Of a stretch of 6,302 nucleotides of DNA, positions 1-4,370 are shown piece by piece (within the stretch, counting starts at the first letter, position 1; each line of letters opens with the position of its first letter). The position numbers and the translations under genes are program-made. Below the pieces are notes generated by a model. The model saw only the letters and a list, made by a program, of their open reading frames with translations. It searched no databases and was not told the DNA's origin. Origin of the DNA: Paracoccaceae bacterium (GTDB lineage: Bacteria > Pseudomonadota > Alphaproteobacteria > Rhodobacterales > Rhodobacteraceae); the NCBI GenBank assembly GCA_007128995.1, contig SKWJ01000166.1, positions 1 to 6,302 of the forward strand. Reading direction: 5' to 3'.

Positions 1-29
1 ATAAGCAAGAAGAGAACATGCAGGTCTGA
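1..29 (+). CDS. frr: 3' end of ribosome recycling factor gene (partial)
   Basis: Only the last eight sense codons plus the stop are present. The frame starting at base 3 reads K-Q-E-E-N-M-Q-V and ends in TGA at 27-29. Ribosome recycling factors of alphaproteobacteria commonly end in E-x-MQV, and frr is the usual gene just upstream of uppS in this group, so tail and position agree. The protein works with EF-G to split the post-termination ribosome in the cytoplasm. The stop lies 24 bases before the uppS start with no terminator between, which suggests frr and the envelope genes are co-transcribed. The call rests on a very short peptide plus synteny; the rest of the gene lies outside the window. 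Confidence 0.75.
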
Positions 30-53
30 AAGATAACGACCGAAGGATGTAAA

Positions 54-797
54 ATGAGTTTTGATCAGCCCGGCGAGAAGCCAGAGGCCACGACACCGGA
101 CAATCTTCATGTCGCGGTGATCATGGATGGTAACGGGCGCTGGGCTGTCAATCGCGGCTGGCCGCGGCTTGTGGGACACAGAAAAGGGGCAGAGCGCGTC
201 CGGCAACTGGTGGATGCCTGCCCGGATATCGGAATCCGGTATCTGACCCTTTACGCCTTTTCGACCGAAAACTGGAAGCGCTCGACCGAAGAAGTCATGG
301 GGCTGATGTCGATTTTTGCGCGTTATATCAAACGCGAAGCCAGGCGCATGAACCGCGAGGGCGTGCGCATGCGCGTTATCGGCGATCGCTCCCGGCTTGA
401 CCCGAAACTCAGCAACCTTTTTGACTGGATTGAGGCCGAGACAGCCAGAAATGACCGGGTGCATCTGACGGTGGCGATCAATTATGGCGGGCGCGACGAG
501 ATCCGACGGGCGACGCAGGCAATGGCACGCGATGTGGCGGCCGGCGTTCTGGCGCCGGAAGAAATTTGTGACACGACCGTCTCTGATTATCTCGATACCA
601 GTTTCCTGCCGGATCCGGATATTGTCGTGCGGACGTCGGGCGAAACGCGCGTTTCGAATTTTCTGCTCTGGCAGGCCGCCTATGCCGAATACGTCTTTAC
701 GCCCGTTCTGTGGCCCGATTTCACCCCGGAAACGATGGTGACCATCCTGAATTCCTATGGTGCCCGCGAGCGGCGTTTTGGCGGGGTAACTGTATGA
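54..797 (+). CDS. uppS: Undecaprenyl diphosphate synthase (cis-prenyltransferase)
   Basis: This 247-residue protein has the normal length for UppS. It condenses isopentenyl diphosphate units onto farnesyl diphosphate in cis to make C55 undecaprenyl diphosphate, precursor of the lipid carrier for peptidoglycan and surface polysaccharides. It acts at the cytoplasmic face of the membrane. The family's motifs are in order: VIMDGNGRWA at residues 22-31 with the catalytic/Mg-binding Asp25, GHRKGAE from residue 41 with His42, YAFSTENW around residue 67, and the C-terminal RTSGETRVSNF block from 193, with Arg193, Arg199 and Ser201 matching the IPP-phosphate-binding residues of the E. coli enzyme. Glu212 follows at the expected spacing. 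The ATG at 54 has AAGGA at 43-47, six bases away. The stop overlaps the cdsA start by four bases, implying translational coupling. No key residue is missing. Confidence 0.97.
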   Translation: MSFDQPGEKPEATTPDNLHVAVIMDGNGRWAVNRGWPRLVGHRKGAERVRQLVDACPDIGIRYLTLYAFSTENWKRSTEEVMGLMSIFARYIKREARRMNREGVRMRVIGDRSRLDPKLSNLFDWIEAETARNDRVHLTVAINYGGRDEIRRATQAMARDVAAGVLAPEEICDTTVSDYLDTSFLPDPDIVVRTSGETRVSNFLLWQAAYAEYVFTPVLWPDFTPETMVTILNSYGARERRFGGVTV

Positions 798-1594
798 ACG
801 GCACGCAGGGCAAGTTTGCCGATCTGCGCGACCGAATGATCTGGGGCATGCTGATGGCGCTGGCCGGGGGCGGCGCGGTCTGGGCGGGCGGACTGGTGTT
901 CACTGGTCTGGTCTGCGTGTTGTGTGGGGTGATGGTCTGGGAATTGACGCGCATGCTGGATCCGGATGCTCCCTTCGGCAAGGCCGAGGCGGCAGGCGCG
1001 ACTGCGGCGGTTGCGCTTCTTGTGTTCTGGACGCAGTTGAGCGGTGCGTGGCTGATCGGGGTGATGGCACTTGCGGTCGCCTTGCTGGCTTTCCGATTTC
1101 CGAAAGATCGCGTCCTCGCCCTTGGATATCTGGGCCTGATTCTGTTCGCCGGGCTGGGCCTGATCGCTTTGCGACAGGTTTATGGCTGGGACTGGGTGCT
1201 CTGGCTTGTGCTTGTGGTCATCGGCTCGGATGTCGCGGGATATTTTGCTGGCCGCGTGTTTGGCGGACCGAAGCTATGGCCGCGCGTCAGCCCCAAAAAG
1301 ACATGGTCTGGTACGATTGCAGGCTGGGCGCTTGCAGCCCTCATCGGGGCGGCGTTCATGGGGATACTCGGGGCAGGAGCGGGCTTGATCCTCGTCTCGG
1401 TTCTGGTGGCGATGGCAGGACAGGCCGGGGATATTGCAGAAAGTGCGGTGAAACGTCATTCCGGGGTCAAGGACAGTTCCAACCTCATCCCGGGACATGG
1501 CGGCGTCATGGACAGGTTTGATGCGATGATCGCGGCGGCACTCTTGCTTCTGATCCTGAGCGAGTTTGGCCTGATTTCAGCTTTGGTCAGCTGA
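794..1594 (+). CDS. cdsA: Phosphatidate cytidylyltransferase (CDP-diacylglycerol synthase)
   Basis: A 266-residue polytopic inner-membrane protein that converts phosphatidic acid and CTP to CDP-diacylglycerol, the branch-point precursor of the cell's phospholipids. The diagnostic CDS signature lies at residues 217-243: SAVKR, then VKD at 225-227, then PGHGGVMDRFD at 233-243, matching every fixed position of the family pattern. A second conserved segment, SDVAGYFAGR (145-154) with SPKKTWSG (166-173), precedes it. Hydrophobic segments at about residues 15-50, 68-100, 107-127, 132-152, 174-208 and 243-262 fit a multi-pass protein. The start is placed at ATG 794, inside the uppS stop (ATGA). The open frame extends back to an ATG at 710, but those 28 extra residues would come from uppS coding sequence and are hydrophilic, so I reject that start. 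A weak GGCGGGG at 780-786 is the only ribosome-binding candidate, consistent with coupling to uppS. Confidence 0.96.
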   Translation: MNGTQGKFADLRDRMIWGMLMALAGGGAVWAGGLVFTGLVCVLCGVMVWELTRMLDPDAPFGKAEAAGATAAVALLVFWTQLSGAWLIGVMALAVALLAFRFPKDRVLALGYLGLILFAGLGLIALRQVYGWDWVLWLVLVVIGSDVAGYFAGRVFGGPKLWPRVSPKKTWSGTIAGWALAALIGAAFMGILGAGAGLILVSVLVAMAGQAGDIAESAVKRHSGVKDSSNLIPGHGGVMDRFDAMIAAALLLLILSEFGLISALVS

Positions 1595-1599
1595 AAGGA
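1594..1599 (+). promoter_or_regulatory. Ribosome binding site of dxr overlapping the cdsA stop
   Basis: The sequence AAAGGA begins with the last base of the cdsA TGA stop and lies eight bases before the dxr ATG at 1608. It is a good anti-Shine-Dalgarno match. Its overlap with the cdsA stop suggests that ribosomes finishing cdsA can reload directly on dxr. Confidence 0.7.
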
Positions 1600-1607
1600 A
1601 GCAGAGT

Positions 1608-2771
1608 ATGCGTGTTTCGGTTTTTGGTGCGACCGGCTCTATCGGAGAGAGCACCTTTGATCTTCTGATCCGACGCCCGGATATCACCACAGTCGCCCTG
1701 ACAGGGGGGCGCAACGTAGACCGACTTGCGCAGCAGGCACGGGCTTTGCGTGCCCAACTGGCTGTGACCGCGTATGACGACTGCTACGCTGACTTGAAGG
1801 AAGCCTTGGCCGGTAGCGGAATCGAAGTCGCTGCAGGAACCGAAGCGTTGATCGCTGCGTCAGAACGACCCACCGATTGGGTGATGTCGGCCATTGTCGG
1901 TGCCGCCGGGCTGGCACCGGGGTTTCGGGCTTTGGCACAGGGCGCGACACTGGCGCTTGCCAACAAGGAATCACTGGTGACGGCTGGCCCGCTGCTGATG
2001 CAGGAAGCCGCCCGCCACAACGCACGTATATTGCCGGTCGACAGCGAACATTCTGCCGTCTTTCAGGCGCTTGTCGGTGAGGATGTCACGAAGGTCGAAC
2101 GTGTCATCATCACAGCGTCCGGGGGGCCGTTTCGAGAGTGGAGCAAAGAGAAGCTTGCCCGGGCGACACTGGCGCAGGCGATGATCCATCCGAATTGGGA
2201 CATGGGCCAGCGGATCACGATCGATTCAGCGAGCATGTTTAATAAAGCTCTGGAACTTATTGAAACACGAGAATATTTTGGATTTGAGCCAGCGCAGATA
2301 GAGGCTGTCATCCATCCGCAGTCGATTGTTCATGCCTTGGTTGGGTTCCGGGATGGTGCGCTGATGGCGCATCTCGGCGCGCCAGATATGCGGCATGCGA
2401 TCGGCTATGCGCTGAACTGGCCCGCACGCGCAGAGCTTCCAGTGGCACGGCTGGATCTGGCACAGATCGGCAGCCTGAGCTTCGAAGCGCCTGACCCTGA
2501 GCGATTCCCGGCGCTGCGCCTGGCGCGCGAGGTGATGGACCTGCGGGGCCATGCTGGCGCGGCCTTCAATGCCGCGAAAGAGGTTGCCCTTGATGCGTTT
2601 ATTGCGGGCCAGATCGGATTCCAGGGCATGGCCGCGCTTGTCGAGCGCACGGTTGACAGTCTTTTGTCCGACGCTGGCCTGACAGATCCGGTGGTCGCGC
2701 TTGAAACCGTCACGACAATGGACCAAATGGCGAGGAGCCGGGCGCGCGAGATTGTCTTGCGTATGAGCTAA
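1608..2771 (+). CDS. dxr: 1-deoxy-D-xylulose-5-phosphate reductoisomerase
   Basis: A 387-residue cytoplasmic enzyme of the MEP isoprenoid pathway. It rearranges and reduces 1-deoxy-D-xylulose 5-phosphate to 2-C-methyl-D-erythritol 4-phosphate using NADPH and a divalent metal, and is the target of fosmidomycin. The N-terminal Rossmann motif GATGSIG is at residues 7-13 and ALANKESLV at 116-124. The metal ligands are Asp145 and Glu147 (in PVDSEH) and Glu216. Substrate-contact residues are all in place: Ser171 in SGGPF, His194 in HPNWDMG with flap Trp197, and Ser207, Asn212 and Lys213 in the DSASMFNKALE block. Compared with my recollection of the E. coli enzyme, numbering is shifted by about 5 before residue 150 and about 15 after it, meaning a loop about ten residues shorter between the DSEH and SGGP motifs. 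Nothing suggests loss of function. It sits 13 bases after cdsA and 24 before rseP; its product feeds the isoprenyl supply used by UppS. Confidence 0.97.
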   Translation: MRVSVFGATGSIGESTFDLLIRRPDITTVALTGGRNVDRLAQQARALRAQLAVTAYDDCYADLKEALAGSGIEVAAGTEALIAASERPTDWVMSAIVGAAGLAPGFRALAQGATLALANKESLVTAGPLLMQEAARHNARILPVDSEHSAVFQALVGEDVTKVERVIITASGGPFREWSKEKLARATLAQAMIHPNWDMGQRITIDSASMFNKALELIETREYFGFEPAQIEAVIHPQSIVHALVGFRDGALMAHLGAPDMRHAIGYALNWPARAELPVARLDLAQIGSLSFEAPDPERFPALRLAREVMDLRGHAGAAFNAAKEVALDAFIAGQIGFQGMAALVERTVDSLLSDAGLTDPVVALETVTTMDQMARSRAREIVLRMS

Positions 2772-2782
2772 GACATCTGGAC

Positions 2783-2790
2783 GAAGGGGA
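2783..2790 (+). promoter_or_regulatory. Ribosome binding site that fixes the TTG start of rseP
   Basis: GAAGGGGA lies five bases before the TTG at 2796. It is the only strong Shine-Dalgarno match near the beginning of the rseP frame. No ATG occurs in frame between here and the catalytic HEYGH codons, so this site supports TTG 2796 as the true start. Confidence 0.7.
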
Positions 2791-2795
2791 CCACT

Positions 2796-4130
2796 TTGGA
2801 TCTGATCGGGCTGCTGCCGAGTTTCGGAAATTTCTTTTACACGATCGCCGCATTTATCGTGGTGCTGTCGATTATTGTCGCAGTCCACGAATACGGGCAT
2901 TACATCGTCGGTCGGTGGTGCGGTATTCATGCAGAAGTGTTCTCGATTGGCTTTGGTCCGGTTCTGGCAAGCGGCACCGACAAGCGCGGTACGGTGTGGC
3001 AGGTCGCGGCCATCCCGATGGGGGGGTATGTAAAATTCGCGGGCGATTCCGGGGCAGTATCCAGCAAGGATGTTGCGGAAATGTCGAAGCTGGATGCGCA
3101 AGCGCGCAGGCGGACGATGCATGGCGCACCGCTCTGGGCACGGTCCGCCACTGTTGCGGCAGGCCCGGTCTTCAATTTCATATTCGCGTTCGCCGTTTTT
3201 GTGACGATGATCATGTATCAGGGTGTCGCCATCGATGAGCCTGTCGTGGGTGAGATCACACCTTTGCCTGCGCAACCTTTTGAACTCGCCCCCGGGGACC
3301 GCATTCTTGCTGTCGAGAATGTCGAGACAGAAACGCTTGCAGATTTTGTCATGAGTGCGCCAGAACTGCCCGCGCAATCGGTCTTGCGTTACCGGGTCGA
3401 ACGCGACGGACGCGTGATGGATGTGACGGGTCCCCATCCGCAACCCCCGCTTGCAGGCAGTGTTGCGTTGCAATCGGCTGCACGCGCGGCGCAGATGCAG
3501 ACAGGCGATGTGATTACCGCAATCAATGGCACCGAGATCGCAACTTTCTCCGAGTTGCGCGAGATCGTTGCCGAGTCTGGTGGCGCAGCACTGGAATTGC
3601 AGGTCTGGCGTGACGGAACCCTGATTGACCTGACGCTGGAGCCGAAAAGCACTGATATTCCGCTTGCAGGAGGCGGTTTTGAGACGCGCTACCTGATCGG
3701 GCTTACTTCTGGTGCAGTGTTCGAATACGGAACACGCACGCCGGGGCTGGTCGAGGCATCAGGGCAGGCGGCAACCCAGGTCTGGCGCGTGATCAGCACC
3801 TCGCTGGAGGGGTTGTATTACATGGTTGTTGGTCAGATCAGCACCTGCAACCTGTCCAGTCCGATCGGCATCGCAGAAGCCTCGGTTGCGATGGCAAGCG
3901 ATGGGTTTGTAGAATTTGTATGGTTCATCGCAGTGCTATCTGTCGCAATTGGCCTGCTCAACCTGTTCCCGATTCCGCCGCTTGACGGCGGGCATCTGGT
4001 CTTCCACGCCTACGAGGCCGTCATGCGGCGACCGGCAGGTGACAAGGCCATGCAGATTCTGATCACGATTGGGCTGACGCTTGTTCTGTCCCTGTTTGTC
4101 TTTGCGCTGTTCAATGATCTGACCTGCTAG
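2796..4130 (+). CDS. rseP: RIP metalloprotease RseP (site-2 protease family), TTG start
   Basis: A 444-residue inner-membrane zinc protease that cuts transmembrane substrates, classically the anti-sigma factor RseA after DegS has clipped it, releasing an envelope-stress sigma factor. In Rhodobacterales the substrate may differ (the ChrR/RpoE system has been linked to RseP), which the window cannot show. The zinc motif HEYGH is at residues 31-35 in the first membrane segment (about 17-38). The third ligand, Asp397, is in NLFPIPPLDGGH at 389-400. Other membrane segments are at about 117-143, 372-392 and 412-440. PMGGYVKF (74-81) belongs to the membrane-associated beta region. Two tandem periplasmic PDZ domains lie at about 147-215 and 217-283, each with a PGD or TGD turn (166-168, 236-238). 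Length is normal. The start is TTG with a strong ribosome site; a later start would remove the first membrane helix. It follows dxr by 24 bases and is the last gene before a 240-base gap. Confidence 0.95.
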   Translation: MDLIGLLPSFGNFFYTIAAFIVVLSIIVAVHEYGHYIVGRWCGIHAEVFSIGFGPVLASGTDKRGTVWQVAAIPMGGYVKFAGDSGAVSSKDVAEMSKLDAQARRRTMHGAPLWARSATVAAGPVFNFIFAFAVFVTMIMYQGVAIDEPVVGEITPLPAQPFELAPGDRILAVENVETETLADFVMSAPELPAQSVLRYRVERDGRVMDVTGPHPQPPLAGSVALQSAARAAQMQTGDVITAINGTEIATFSELREIVAESGGAALELQVWRDGTLIDLTLEPKSTDIPLAGGGFETRYLIGLTSGAVFEYGTRTPGLVEASGQAATQVWRVISTSLEGLYYMVVGQISTCNLSSPIGIAEASVAMASDGFVEFVWFIAVLSVAIGLLNLFPIPPLDGGHLVFHAYEAVMRRPAGDKAMQILITIGLTLVLSLFVFALFNDLTC

Positions 4131-4370
4131 CCGGTTTCAGATTGTCGAACTGCGCGGCGCGCTGATATTCAGACTGATGAGACGGCCCCCAGCGTTAAGC
4201 CGTTTCCTTTCCGGGATGGCGTGGCGCGAAAGGCACAGTTGTCGCCCTTGACCGGGTCCTTGCTGCTACAGCCCGCCACTCTGTGGATTTACCCGTTGCG
4301 ATTGCTTTGACAATGCTGCGATGACCCGATACTCACAAAACCATAAAAAAGCGGTAATGCGGGGCAAGAC
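4131..4370. other. Non-coding gap between rseP and bamA
   Basis: This is the only sizeable gap in the window. I see no convincing gene in it: the longest forward frame from an ATG (4177-4251, 24 codons) has no ribosome site and no recognisable product. The first half is GC-rich with small dyads (CTGA-TAT-TCAG at 4162-4172; CCTTTC at 4206-4211 pairing with GAAAGG at 4228-4233 across a 16-base loop). Neither is followed by a T-run, so no intrinsic terminator is supported. The last 70 bases are more AT-rich and contain a TTGACA element, so the gap most likely carries control signals and the leader of bamA. Confidence 0.6.
4307..4335 (+). promoter_or_regulatory. Candidate housekeeping-sigma promoter for bamA
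   Basis: A perfect -35 hexamer TTGACA is at 4307-4312. The -10 is weak: GATACT at 4328-4333 matches TATAAT at four of six positions but with a short 15-base spacer, and TACTCA at 4330-4335 has the ideal 17-base spacer but a poor match. Alphaproteobacterial promoters often keep a good TTG-type -35 with a divergent -10. It lies 36 bases before the bamA start, leaving a leader of roughly 25-35 bases. I see no clear sigma-E-type GGAACTT element in the gap. Treat as a plausible site only. Confidence 0.4.

Noticed and set aside
710..793. Upstream extension of cdsA to an ATG at 710
   Set aside because: The 28 added residues come from uppS coding sequence, are hydrophilic and Trp/Arg-rich, and do not resemble CdsA. 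The ATG at 794 in the ATGA overlap fits the family length and operon style.
922..1521. Overlapping forward frame of 199 codons within cdsA
   Set aside because: It is an alternate-frame shadow with a Cys/Gly/Arg/Trp-rich composition and no domain, while the cdsA frame has the full family signature.
2252..2258. GGAACTT, resembling the -35 element of sigma-E promoters, inside dxr
   Set aside because: It encodes conserved Glu-Leu codons, and no matching TCAAA/TCTGA-type -10 lies at the right distance.
4206..4233. Possible terminator hairpin after rseP (CCTTTC pairing with GAAAGG)
   Set aside because: The stem is only six pairs, the loop is 16 bases with no inner pairing, and no T-run follows, so it does not qualify as an intrinsic terminator.
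4177..4251. Small forward reading frame of 24 codons in the rseP-bamA gap
   Set aside because: No ribosome binding site, an Arg/Pro-rich peptide of a kind expected from non-coding GC-rich DNA, and no recognisable similarity.
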